Source of the DNA: an uncultured Novosphingobium sp. | GTDB taxonomy: Bacteria; Pseudomonadota; Alphaproteobacteria; Sphingomonadales; Sphingomonadaceae | DNA length: 5,564 bases | NCBI GenBank assembly: GCA_937897535.1 | Contig: CALCQB010000257.1 | Coordinates: forward strand, 1-5,564 | Reading direction: 5' to 3' | In this document: positions 1 through 5,564 of the stretch, in pieces | Layout of the letters: every line of letters begins with the position of its first letter | Position numbering within the stretch: position 1 is the first letter of the stretch | The notes under the pieces: generated by a model | Told to the model about the DNA's origin: nothing | Database searches by the model: none | The model's input: only the letters and a program-made list of their open reading frames with translations | Position numbers and translations under genes: made by a program

Positions 1-47
1 GAGATCATCAAGTGTGACTGGAGTTCAGACGTGTGCTCTTCCGATCT
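1..47. other. Illumina TruSeq-type adapter with index (assembly contamination)
   Basis: Bases 14-47 match the standard Illumina read-2 / index-adapter sequence, from GTGACTGGAGTTC to the CTTCCGATCT end. Bases 1-5 (GAGAT) are the tail of the P7 arm. That leaves bases 6-13 (CATCAAGT) as an 8-nt index. Its reverse complement, ACTTGATG, begins with the six bases of TruSeq index 8 as I recall it. Real genomic sequence starts at base 48. Translating the adapter gives false N-termini in all three plus frames (MTGVQTCALPIS, MCSSDL, MLFRS), none of which is biological. The left edge is therefore an untrimmed contig end, not a natural junction. Confidence 0.97.
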
Positions 48-1145
48 CGCCGCCTTGCCAGGCTGGCCGAGGCCCCGTTTGTCAAAGTCGAGGCGACCAA
101 GTTCACCGAGGTCGGCTATGTCGGGCGCGACGTCGAACAGATCGCTCGCGACCTGGTCGAAGAGGCGATCCGGCTCGAAAAGGATCGCCGCCGCGAGGCG
201 GTGCGCGAAGCGGCCGAGAAGGGCGCGATGGACAGGCTGCTCAAGGCGCTGGTCGGCGATGGTGCCTCCGAAGCGACCCGCGAATCGTTCCGCCAGCGGA
301 TCGAGCAGAAGGCGATGGACGACGTCGAGGTCGAGATCGAGGTCGAGGACAGCCCCGGCGGAGGGATGGACATCCCCGGCATGCCCGGCGGGATCGGGAT
401 GATCAACCTGTCCGAAATGATGAGCAAGGCGATGGGCAAGCAGCAGCTCAAGAAGCGCAAGCTCAAGGTGCCGGAAGCCTGGACCAAGCTGGTCGACGAG
501 GAAGCCGAAAAGCGGATGGATCAGGACGATGTCGCCCGGGTCGCGCTGGCCAACGCCGAAACCAACGGGATCGTGTTCATCGACGAGATCGACAAGATCG
601 CGGTCAGCGACGTGCGCGGCGGTTCGGTCAGCCGCGAGGGCGTCCAGCGCGATCTGCTGCCGCTGATCGAGGGCACCACGGTCGCCACCAAGTACGGCCC
701 GATGAAGACCGACCACGTGCTGTTCATCGCCAGCGGCGCGTTCCACATCGCCAAGCCCAGCGACATGCTGCCCGAACTGCAGGGCCGCCTGCCGATCCGG
801 GTCGAGCTTTCAGCGCTGAGCGAGGACGACTTCGTCCGGATCCTCAGCGAAACCAGGGCCAATCTGGTCGAGCAATACAAGGCGCTGCTCGGCACCGAGC
901 AGGTCACGCTCGATTTTACCCCGGATGCGGTGCGCGAGGTCGCGCGGATCGCGGCGCAGGTCAACGAAGCGGTCGAGAACATCGGCGCGCGGCGGCTCCA
1001 GACGGTGATGGAGAAGCTGCTCGAGGAATTGAGCTTCGAGGCCGAAGACCGCACCGGAGACACGGTGCTGGTCGATCAGGGCTATGTCCGCGACCGGTTG
1101 GCCGGACTGGCCAAGGACACCGATCTGTCGAAATACATCTTGTAA
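48..1145 (+). CDS. hslU: ATP-dependent protease ATPase subunit HslU, 5'-truncated
   Basis: HslU (ClpY) is the AAA+ hexameric unfoldase that feeds proteins to the HslV peptidase in the cytoplasm. The visible 365 residues begin at RRLARLAEAPF, straight after the adapter. By alignment from memory to E. coli HslU about 67 residues are missing, including Walker A. Visible are the pore-loop GYVG (fragment residues 23-26), a charged I-domain with a Gly/Met-rich stretch (about 40-160), Walker B IVFIDEID (175-182), the sensor-1 region LFIASGAFH (225-233), an arginine-finger candidate R247 in LQGRLPIRVEL, sensor-2 NIGARR (311-316) and the typical C-terminus SKYIL. The TAA stop is at 1143-1145. An ATG at 33 lies in the adapter and must not be used as a start. 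hslV usually lies next to hslU and may sit upstream, outside the contig. No terminator is evident after the stop. Confidence 0.96.
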   Translation, partial: RRLARLAEAPFVKVEATKFTEVGYVGRDVEQIARDLVEEAIRLEKDRRREAVREAAEKGAMDRLLKALVGDGASEATRESFRQRIEQKAMDDVEVEIEVEDSPGGGMDIPGMPGGIGMINLSEMMSKAMGKQQLKKRKLKVPEAWTKLVDEEAEKRMDQDDVARVALANAETNGIVFIDEIDKIAVSDVRGGSVSREGVQRDLLPLIEGTTVATKYGPMKTDHVLFIASGAFHIAKPSDMLPELQGRLPIRVELSALSEDDFVRILSETRANLVEQYKALLGTEQVTLDFTPDAVREVARIAAQVNEAVENIGARRLQTVMEKLLEELSFEAEDRTGDTVLVDQGYVRDRLAGLAKDTDLSKYIL

Positions 1146-1185
1146 AGCCGGGTTCGTTCACGCAATGTTCTGATCGACTCGAGCG

Positions 1186-1190
1186 GGAGG
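1186..1190 (+). promoter_or_regulatory. Ribosome binding site of the GFA-family gene
   Basis: GGAGG lies 7 nt before the ATG at 1198. This is near-optimal Shine-Dalgarno sequence and spacing, and it fixes the start of the downstream gene. Confidence 0.8.
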
Positions 1191-1197
1191 ACTGGCG

Positions 1198-1608
1198 ATG
1201 AAACTGTCCGGCGGATGCCATTGCGGCGCGGTGCGCTATTCGGTCGAGGGCGAGCCGCAACACGTTGCGCTGTGCCACTGCGCCGATTGCCGCAAGAGCG
1301 CCGGGGCGCCGATGGTTAGCTGGGCGGCTTTTGCCGAGGGCGATTTCACGCTCGAGCAGGGCGAACTGACGACGTTCAATTCATCGGGCAAGGCGATGCG
1401 CAGTTTTTGCCCCATATGCGGCACCGGGATCGCCTATCGCAACGAAGAGTATCTGCCCGGCATCGTCGATCTCCAGTCCGCGACGCTGGATGATCCGGGG
1501 GCATTGCCCGCTGGCGCGCATATTCAGGTGGCGGAGCGGATCGACTGGATGGAAACCGCGCACGAGCTGCCGGTGTTTCAGCGCTTTCCGGGGATGCCGG
1601 AAGGTTAA
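1198..1608 (+). CDS. GFA / CENP-V domain zinc-binding protein
   Basis: This is a 136-residue member of the GFA family, named after glutathione-dependent formaldehyde-activating enzyme. Members are small cytoplasmic zinc proteins, and most have no established substrate. The cysteine pattern is complete: C7 and C9 in CHCGAVRY, C26, C28 and C31 in CHCADCRKSAGAP, and C71 and C74 in FCPICGTGIAYRN. In the family these cysteines bind a structural and a second zinc ion. The length is typical. The start is supported by GGAGG 7 nt upstream. It follows hslU on the same strand after 52 nt with no visible terminator, so read-through is possible. Nothing in the context points to a formaldehyde pathway, so the exact reaction is left open. 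Confidence 0.92.
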   Translation: MKLSGGCHCGAVRYSVEGEPQHVALCHCADCRKSAGAPMVSWAAFAEGDFTLEQGELTTFNSSGKAMRSFCPICGTGIAYRNEEYLPGIVDLQSATLDDPGALPAGAHIQVAERIDWMETAHELPVFQRFPGMPEG

Positions 1609-1617
1609 GGCGCCTCT

Positions 1618-1740
1618 CCAGCCCCCTCACCATTGGGGAGGGGCAGTGAGACTTGGCAGCTTGCTGCCTAGTCGCAGCGGGGTGGGCGCACTACGCCAGC
1701 GTTGATCCCCCACCCCAACCCCCCCCGCCGGGGAGGGGCT
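1618..1740. repeat. GC-rich multi-hairpin intergenic repeat
   Basis: This stretch contains nested inverted repeats: GGCAGC/GCTGCC around a TT loop (1655-1668), GGGGTGGG (1679-1686) with CCCACCCC (1709-1716), and outer arms AGCCCC (1620-1625) with GGGGCT (1735-1740), which extend by two further pairs past a bulged C1626. GGGGAGGGGC occurs twice directly (1635-1644 and 1730-1739), so the left CCCCTC (1623-1628) can pair with either copy. The layout resembles palindromic intergenic elements that I recall as common in sphingomonad genomes. No reading frame here looks like a gene. It could act as a transcript-end structure for the GFA gene, but it has no U-tract. Confidence 0.7.
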
Positions 1741-1761
1741 TTCAGTGCAGTCTACTCGTGT

Positions 1762-1767
1762 TATAGT
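1762..1767 (+). promoter_or_regulatory. Candidate -10 box for a leaderless DUF1737 transcript
   Basis: TATAGT matches TATAAT at five of six bases. It sits 7 nt before the ATG at 1775, so transcription would begin at or beside the start codon. The hexamer 17 nt further upstream (CTTTCA, 1739-1744) matches TTGACA at only three of six. This is a weak, sequence-only proposal. Confidence 0.25.
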
Positions 1768-1774
1768 TCCCGTC

Positions 1775-1984
1775 ATGCAAACCCCCGAAGACCGCCCGAT
1801 CTATCGTTTGCTGACCGGCAAGGACGACCGCGCCTTTTGTGAGCGTGTGTCCGAAGCGCTGGAGCAGGGCTGGCGGCTTTATGGTTCACCGACGCTGGCC
1901 TGGGATGTCGAGGCCAGCTGCATGAAGGCGGCGCAGGCGGTGGTCTGGCACGAAGCCGATGTGGTGAAGAACCAGGCTAGCTGA
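1775..1984 (+). CDS. DUF1737 domain-containing small protein
   Basis: This is a 69-residue soluble protein of the DUF1737 type, whose function is unknown. Recognisable family features are YRLLTGKDD (residues 10-18), LEQGWRLYGSPT (29-40) and AQAVVW (53-58). I chose ATG 1775 because family members begin shortly before the YRLLTG motif. An in-frame GTG at 1745 would add ten residues (MQSTRVIVPV) that look like translated intergenic DNA. However, that GTG does have GGAGG 8 nt upstream, contributed by the hairpin repeat, so the start is unsettled. ATG 1775 has no Shine-Dalgarno but may be leaderless. The TGA stop at 1982-1984 overlaps the end of the opposing GlcG-like gene by 8 bp. Confidence 0.85.
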   Translation: MQTPEDRPIYRLLTGKDDRAFCERVSEALEQGWRLYGSPTLAWDVEASCMKAAQAVVWHEADVVKNQAS

Positions 1985-2438
1985 TCCGCATCGCCGCAAG
2001 CCCGGCGCGGGCGCAGCGTTCGTCGGTGTCCTGGCTGGGAGCGCCGGCCACCGCAATTGCCCCGCCTGCAAATGGCACGCCGCCGCCAAAGCCGATCAGC
2101 GCCGGGTCGCTCGACAATTGCCGGGCCAGCTCAGGATCGCCCTTGGCCGCATCGCGCACCGCAGCGCTCGGCTTGCTGAACTTCAGCGCGGTCATCGCCT
2201 TGCGCCGGGCGAAATCGGCGAACATGGCGCTGGCCCCGTCGCCGGTCTGCCCTAGCTTGAGCCCGCCGCCTGAATCGAGCACCGCGACCGCGATCGGCAC
2301 GCCCTTGCAGGCTTTCAGCGCCGCCGCCGCGCCGAGTTGCGCCTGGGCCAGGCTCGGCCCCGGCGCAGGCCTTGGCATCTGCGCGGCCAGCGGCATCGCA
2401 AGGGCCAGGGCGGCGAGGCTGATGATCCTGGGGTTCAT
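1977..2438 (-). CDS. Secreted GlcG/HbpS-family (DUF336) protein
   Basis: This is a 153-residue protein of the GlcG/HbpS fold. Some members bind haem outside the membrane, while others are small proteins of uncertain role. Residues 1-19 form a signal peptide: Arg4, a hydrophobic Ala/Leu run, then LAA before Q20. The protein is therefore likely periplasmic. The domain shows AVAVLDSGGGL (50-60), the ARRKAMTA segment (77-84) and the GGGVPFAGGAIAV segment (118-130), in family order. An Arg often found after the first glycine strand is replaced by KLGQTGDGA, so haem binding should not be assumed. The start is supported by AAGGAG 8 nt upstream. It lies 16 nt after the membrane-protein gene on the same strand and is probably co-transcribed with it. 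Confidence 0.87.
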   Translation of the reverse strand: MNPRIISLAALALAMPLAAQMPRPAPGPSLAQAQLGAAAALKACKGVPIAVAVLDSGGGLKLGQTGDGASAMFADFARRKAMTALKFSKPSAAVRDAAKGDPELARQLSSDPALIGFGGGVPFAGGAIAVAGAPSQDTDERCARAGLAAMRIS

Positions 2439-2446
2439 ATCATTCG

Positions 2447-2452
2447 CTCCTT
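2447..2452 (-). promoter_or_regulatory. Ribosome binding site of the GlcG/HbpS-like gene
   Basis: CTCCTT on the plus strand reads AAGGAG on the coding strand, 8 nt before the ATG at 2438-2436. It lies inside the 16-nt gap after the preceding gene's stop, as expected within an operon. Confidence 0.8.
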
Positions 2453-2454
2453 GT

Positions 2455-2838
2455 TCAAGCCCGCATCGTTCCGCGCGGCATCCGGCGGGCGATCCAGTTC
2501 ACGACCTGCGAGGCATGATCGTCGTCAAGCGCTACACCCAGCGCCGCCTTCTGCCCGGCCGCGTGGCTGAATACCACCGAGCCCCGCTTGCCGAAATCGC
2601 GCAGCGGGGAAACCAGCTGGTCGGGCTTCGCCGCGGTGTCCTCGTCACGGGGGAGACCAAAATCGTGGACATCCGTTAGTCGGTAGCGCCTTTCGCGGCG
2701 TAGTCCGAGCAGGCGCCAGCCATGAATCAGCTCGCCCCCGGCCACCTGAACCTCTTCCCGCGCCAGCAGGCTGGTCAAGGCATTGAGCAGCAGCGCCAGC
2801 GCGCCGAAAGCTATCGCGGCCAATCCAAGCCAGGTCAT
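2455..2838 (-). CDS. Membrane protein with C-terminal bPH-like domain (downstream half)
   Basis: This frame gives 127 residues from the ATG at 2838-2836. A single membrane segment lies at about residues 3-26 (WLGLAAIAFGALALLLNAL). A soluble part follows with EEVQVAGGELIHGWRLLGL (28-46), RRYRLTDVHDFGLPR (50-64) and a C-terminal ASQVVNWIARR helix. The strand-rich pattern after a membrane anchor resembles bacterial PH-like membrane proteins, though I recognise no exact family and the function is unknown. The start codon overlaps the stop of the preceding 59-codon frame as ATGA, which suggests translational coupling. Only a weak ACAGG lies upstream. Homologues of this general layout often carry two membrane segments in one chain, so this may be the second half of a frame-split gene. 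An upstream extension in this frame to 2922 looks like shadow sequence. Confidence 0.7.
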   Translation of the reverse strand: MTWLGLAAIAFGALALLLNALTSLLAREEVQVAGGELIHGWRLLGLRRERRYRLTDVHDFGLPRDEDTAAKPDQLVSPLRDFGKRGSVVFSHAAGQKAALGVALDDDHASQVVNWIARRMPRGTMRA

Positions 2839-3014
2839 CCAGTCGAAGGCCTGTCGCGAACCGGCAGATAGTGGACAAGCCCGAGCAGAAATCCGCCCAG
2901 CGCCAGAACGACGACCTTCCATTTGCGCCGGATCGGCATGACCAGCCGCTCACCGCGATCGTCAAATTCGGTCCAGTACTGTGCCTTGGAAAAATCTGGA
3001 CCGAGCAAGTTCAT
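2835..3014 (-). CDS. Small single-span membrane protein (possible N-terminal half of the next gene)
   Basis: This is a 59-residue frame beginning MNLLGPDFSKAQYW. A short polar N-terminus containing EFDDRGERLVMPIRRKW is followed by one membrane segment at about residues 32-52 (KVVVLALGGFLLGLVHYLPV). It ends at a TGA (2837-2835) that overlaps the ATG of the following frame. The acidic segment, then a basic PIRRKW directly before the helix, then a second helix in the next frame looks like the N-terminal half of one two-helix bPH-like protein. I see no Shine-Dalgarno before the ATG. A TTG 13 codons upstream is an alternative start. The gap from the ABC transporter stop is 46 nt. Function is unknown. 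Confidence 0.6.
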   Translation of the reverse strand: MNLLGPDFSKAQYWTEFDDRGERLVMPIRRKWKVVVLALGGFLLGLVHYLPVRDRPSTG

Positions 3015-3060
3015 GAAAAACAGCGTAGGTTTGCCCGGTGCCGCGGTCAATCGCGCTGCG

Positions 3061-4893
3061 TCACTCCGCCGCCTGCGCTGCATCCTCCATCGCCTCGGCC
3101 TGGCGGGCCCACATTTCGGCGTAGAGCCCGCCCTTGCGCAGCAGCGCGGCGTGACTGCCGTGTTCGGCCAGCTGGCCTTCGTCCAGCACCAGGATCGTGT
3201 CGGCATCGGCGATGGTCGAAAGGCGGTGGGCGATGGTCAGCGAGGTGCGGCCTTCGGCGACGGCATGCAATGTGGCGAGGATTTCCTGCTCGGTCCGGGT
3301 GTCGAGCGCCGATGTAGCTTCATCGAGCAGCAGGATCGGCGGGTTCTTGACCAGGGTCCGGGCGATCGCGACGCGCTGCTTTTCCCCGCCGGACAGTTTC
3401 AGCCCGCGTTCGCCGACTTCGGTATCGAAGCCCTGTGGCAGCCGCTCGATCAGATCCCACAGCGCCGCGCCGCGGGTCGCCGCCTCGACCTCGTCCGGCC
3501 CGGCGCCATCGCGGCCGTAAGCGATGTTGTAGCCGATCGTGTCGTTGAACAGCACCGAATCCTGGGGGACGATCCCCAGCACCCGGCGCAGCGAGGCCTG
3601 GGTGACCCGGGCAATATCCTGCCCGTCGATCAGGATCCGGCCCGACCATGGGTCATAGAACCGGAACACCAGCCGGGCGATCGTGCTCTTGCCCGCGCCC
3701 GACGGACCGACCACCGCGACCTGGTGCCCGGCGGGAACCTCGAACGACAGACCCTTGAGGATCGTGCGGTCGGGCTCGTAGCCAAACACCACGTTGTCGA
3801 ACACCAGGGTCGGGCGGCTGACCACCAGCGCGGGCGCACCGGGTGCGTCCTGCACTTCGATCTCGGTATCGATCAGGCGGAACATGTCGGCCATGTCGAT
3901 CAGGCCCTGGCGGATCGTGCGATAGACCATCCCGAGCATGTCGAGCGGGCGGAACAGCTGGGCCAGATAAGTCTGGACGAACACCAGCTGGCCGGCGCTG
4001 TATTCGCCCCGGACCCAGCCGCGCACGGTCAGCGCCATGGCGACGGCCATCAGCAGGTTGGTGATCAGCGCCTGGGCGATGTTGAGCAGGCCAAGGCTGT
4101 TCTCGCTCTTCACCGCGGCCTTGGCATAGGCCTGGGTCGACTGGGCATAGCGCGCCTCTTCGCGCGCCTCGGCGCTGAAGTATTTGACCGTTTCGTAGTT
4201 GAGCAGCGAATCGACCGCGCGCGACAGCGCCTGGCCATCGAGCCGGTTCATCTGTTCGCGCAAAGTCGTGCGCCATTCGGTGATCGCGCGGGTGATCCAG
4301 ATATAGGCAACCACCGCAACCGCGGTGCAGCCGACCAGCGGCCAGCCGAAATTGAGGTAGAACACCACCGCCACGCCCAGCAGCAGGATCACCGTCGGGG
4401 CGATGTTGAACAGCATGAAATAGAGCATCGTGTCGATGCTCTTGGTTCCGCGTTCGATCACCTTGGTCACCTCGCCGGTGCGCCGGGCGAGGTGGAACCG
4501 CAGCGACAGCCGGTGGAGCCGGTTGAAGACATGCTCTGCCAGTTGTGCGGTGGCCTGCTGGCCGACCCGCTCGAACACGATGTTGCGGAGGTTGTCGAAC
4601 ACCACCCCGCCGAGCCGCCCGGCGGCATAGGCCAGCACGAACAGCATCGCGAAGGTGATCACCCGCGGCCCGGTCACGTTCATCGCGTCGACCGCCCATT
4701 TCAGGAAGTAGGGCAGCGAAAACTGGGTCGCGGTGGACAGCAGGATCAGCGTGACCGCGCCGACGATCCGCCCGCGCAGGCCCCAGTCATCCTTCGGCCA
4801 CAGATAGGGCAGGAACCGGCTCAGCGTTCCCCAGCCGTCATGACGGGCATTGCGCGACGGCGCAGCAGGGAAATCGGGTGGCATCGGCCCCAT
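3061..4893 (-). CDS. atm1: Atm1-type ABC exporter (ABCB7/HMT1 family)
   Basis: This is a 610-residue half-transporter with a six-helix membrane domain (about 25-340) and an ATPase domain (about 360-600). It works as a homodimer in the inner membrane. Its N. aromaticivorans homologue, which I recall as about 608 residues, moves oxidised glutathione and glutathione-metal conjugates. ATPase motifs are intact: A-loop Y372, Walker A GPSGAGKST (396-404), Q444, signature LSGGEKQR (500-507), Walker B ILLLDE (520-525), D-loop SALD (528-531) and switch H556. Glutathione-site residues recalled from NaAtm1 appear at an offset of +2: Y197, R208, R212, N271, Q274, M319, M322 and R325. A start at 4884 (MPPDF) fits NaAtm1 better than 4893 (MGPMPPDF), and neither has a clear ribosome site. 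It lies 35 nt after the protease gene. Confidence 0.96.
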   Translation of the reverse strand: MGPMPPDFPAAPSRNARHDGWGTLSRFLPYLWPKDDWGLRGRIVGAVTLILLSTATQFSLPYFLKWAVDAMNVTGPRVITFAMLFVLAYAAGRLGGVVFDNLRNIVFERVGQQATAQLAEHVFNRLHRLSLRFHLARRTGEVTKVIERGTKSIDTMLYFMLFNIAPTVILLLGVAVVFYLNFGWPLVGCTAVAVVAYIWITRAITEWRTTLREQMNRLDGQALSRAVDSLLNYETVKYFSAEAREEARYAQSTQAYAKAAVKSENSLGLLNIAQALITNLLMAVAMALTVRGWVRGEYSAGQLVFVQTYLAQLFRPLDMLGMVYRTIRQGLIDMADMFRLIDTEIEVQDAPGAPALVVSRPTLVFDNVVFGYEPDRTILKGLSFEVPAGHQVAVVGPSGAGKSTIARLVFRFYDPWSGRILIDGQDIARVTQASLRRVLGIVPQDSVLFNDTIGYNIAYGRDGAGPDEVEAATRGAALWDLIERLPQGFDTEVGERGLKLSGGEKQRVAIARTLVKNPPILLLDEATSALDTRTEQEILATLHAVAEGRTSLTIAHRLSTIADADTILVLDEGQLAEHGSHAALLRKGGLYAEMWARQAEAMEDAAQAAE

Positions 4894-4928
4894 TTAGGCC
4901 GGTAACCGCGAAAAGGAAGGGCGCAGCC

Positions 4929-5564
4929 CTAGTTTAGCCGTGAGTTGAGATGATCCGAATAGCGCCCGGTATGATCAAACACCGAATCCGGCACGTCGAA
5001 ATAGATCTTGCGGGTCGCAAAATCGATCGCGATCCGGTCCAGCTGGCGAAGGTCGCGCATCCCCAGGAACAGCGCCGGCTCCTTGTCGAGACCGAGCAGC
5101 GGGAAATGCGGCGAATCGGCATAGGCGATGAAGACATTCCCGAAGTTGATGTCGTCGATCTTGAGGTTCCGGGCGAGGCCGATGTCGGCGATGATCGTCT
5201 GTCCGGTGACCGAACGCAGTTCGGTGGTTCCGTTCATCCCGTGCCGCATCAGCTTGCGCTGCAGCGCGCGGTTGCCGATCGAGGTGTCGGACCCGGTATC
5301 GATCACCACCTGGACCTTGACCCCGTCGATCACGGCATCGGTCATGATCAGCTGGCCCGAGCGGCGCCGGGCAGTCACCACGATTTCATAGCCGCGGTTG
5401 CCGCCGAGGCTCTTGGCGTCGGCCACGGCCATGATTCCGCGCTTGAAATCGATCTGGACCCGCTGGCCCTGCAGGCTGTCGAGCCCGATGATCCCGTCGG
5501 CGCCGATGTTGCCCGCCTCGAGCAGTGGAGCGTTGAGGCCATAGAAGCTGCGCCGCCCGAGGTC
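4929..5564 (-). CDS. Retropepsin-like aspartyl protease family protein, 5' end outside window
   Basis: The frame is open from the window edge to the TAG at 4931-4929, giving 211 visible residues. An internal ATG at 5432 is not the start, because 44 in-frame residues upstream continue the same fold. The visible part starts late in a first lobe (GADGIIGLDSLQGQRVQIDF, about residues 22-41). A linker and a second lobe follow, with the catalytic-type VVIDTGSDTS (D89), and the lobe closes with LGMRDLRQLDRIAIDF. Two lobes of this kind match the pepsin-retropepsin family often seen in sphingomonads. Whether the first lobe also has DTG cannot be seen. Bacterial members are often exported, but the N-terminus is missing. 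The substrate is unknown. It is the most upstream visible gene of the minus-strand cluster. Confidence 0.85.
   Translation of the reverse strand, partial: DLGRRSFYGLNAPLLEAGNIGADGIIGLDSLQGQRVQIDFKRGIMAVADAKSLGGNRGYEIVVTARRRSGQLIMTDAVIDGVKVQVVIDTGSDTSIGNRALQRKLMRHGMNGTTELRSVTGQTIIADIGLARNLKIDDINFGNVFIAYADSPHFPLLGLDKEPALFLGMRDLRQLDRIAIDFATRKIYFDVPDSVFDHTGRYSDHLNSRLN

Noticed and set aside
324..347. Four tandem 6-bp units (GTCGAG-like) in hslU
   Set aside because: They encode an acidic Val-Glu/Ile-Glu run in the I-domain. Similar acidic stretches are normal in HslU, and the repeat follows from codon bias.
1146..1197. Possible terminator between hslU and the GFA gene
   Set aside because: Only a short CTCGAG palindrome is present, with no stable stem followed by a U-run.
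14..1201. 395-codon plus-strand frame overlapping hslU
   Set aside because: It starts in adapter sequence and is an Arg/Gly-rich shadow of hslU in another frame, with no recognisable domain.
2026..2679. 217-codon plus-strand frame opposite the GlcG-like and bPH-like genes
   Set aside because: It has no family resemblance. The minus-strand genes have a signal peptide, a membrane helix and, for the GlcG-like gene, a ribosome site to support them.
2645..2965. 106-codon minus-strand frame overlapping the two membrane-protein frames
   Set aside because: This third frame lacks the hydrophobic helices and is rich in Arg and Gly. It is a shadow of the real frames.
2923..4905. 660-codon plus-strand frame antisense to the ABC exporter
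   Set aside because: Its length comes from the GC-rich codon use of atm1 on the other strand. Its composition is rich in Arg, Gln, Asp and His with no domain, and the opposite strand carries a clear, fully intact exporter.
1..5564. CRISPR array, tRNA/rRNA, insertion sequence, phage or defence genes
   Set aside because: I looked on both strands and saw no regularly spaced repeats, no tRNA-like cloverleaf, no transposase or recombinase motifs, and no defence-type domains.

Overview
The window is ordinary chromosomal DNA of a GC-rich alphaproteobacterium, most likely a sphingomonad (Sphingomonadales, Novosphingobium/Erythrobacter-like). The main evidence is the large ABC transporter on the minus strand. 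From memory it matches Novosphingobium aromaticivorans Atm1 closely, with nearly the same length and the known glutathione-site residues at a constant offset of two. The high GC and the long open frames on every strand fit this assignment.

Positions 1-47 are not genomic. They are an Illumina TruSeq-type adapter with an 8-nt index, left on a contig end. It joins at base 48 to a truncated hslU, which has lost its first ~67 residues including the Walker A loop. The plus strand then carries a GFA/CENP-V family zinc protein, a structured GC-rich intergenic repeat (about 1618-1740) and a small DUF1737 protein.

The minus strand carries a run of close genes, read right to left: a retropepsin-like aspartyl protease that runs off the window end, an Atm1-type exporter, two small membrane-protein frames joined by an ATGA stop/start overlap, and a secreted GlcG/HbpS-like protein. 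Gaps are 35, 46, -4 and 16 nt, so an operon is plausible. The last gene meets the plus-strand DUF1737 gene tail to tail with an 8-bp overlap.

Functionally, HslU is the unfoldase of the HslUV protease, and Atm1 exports glutathione-linked compounds for Fe-S, redox and heavy-metal homeostasis. A GlcG/HbpS-like periplasmic protein beside it is compatible with a haem, metal or redox theme, but that is inference. I see no tRNA, rRNA, CRISPR array, insertion sequence or phage gene, and no convincing new biological system. The points most worth a second look are the split bPH-like membrane protein, the hairpin repeat upstream of the DUF1737 gene, the tandem-lobe protease and the adapter artefact.
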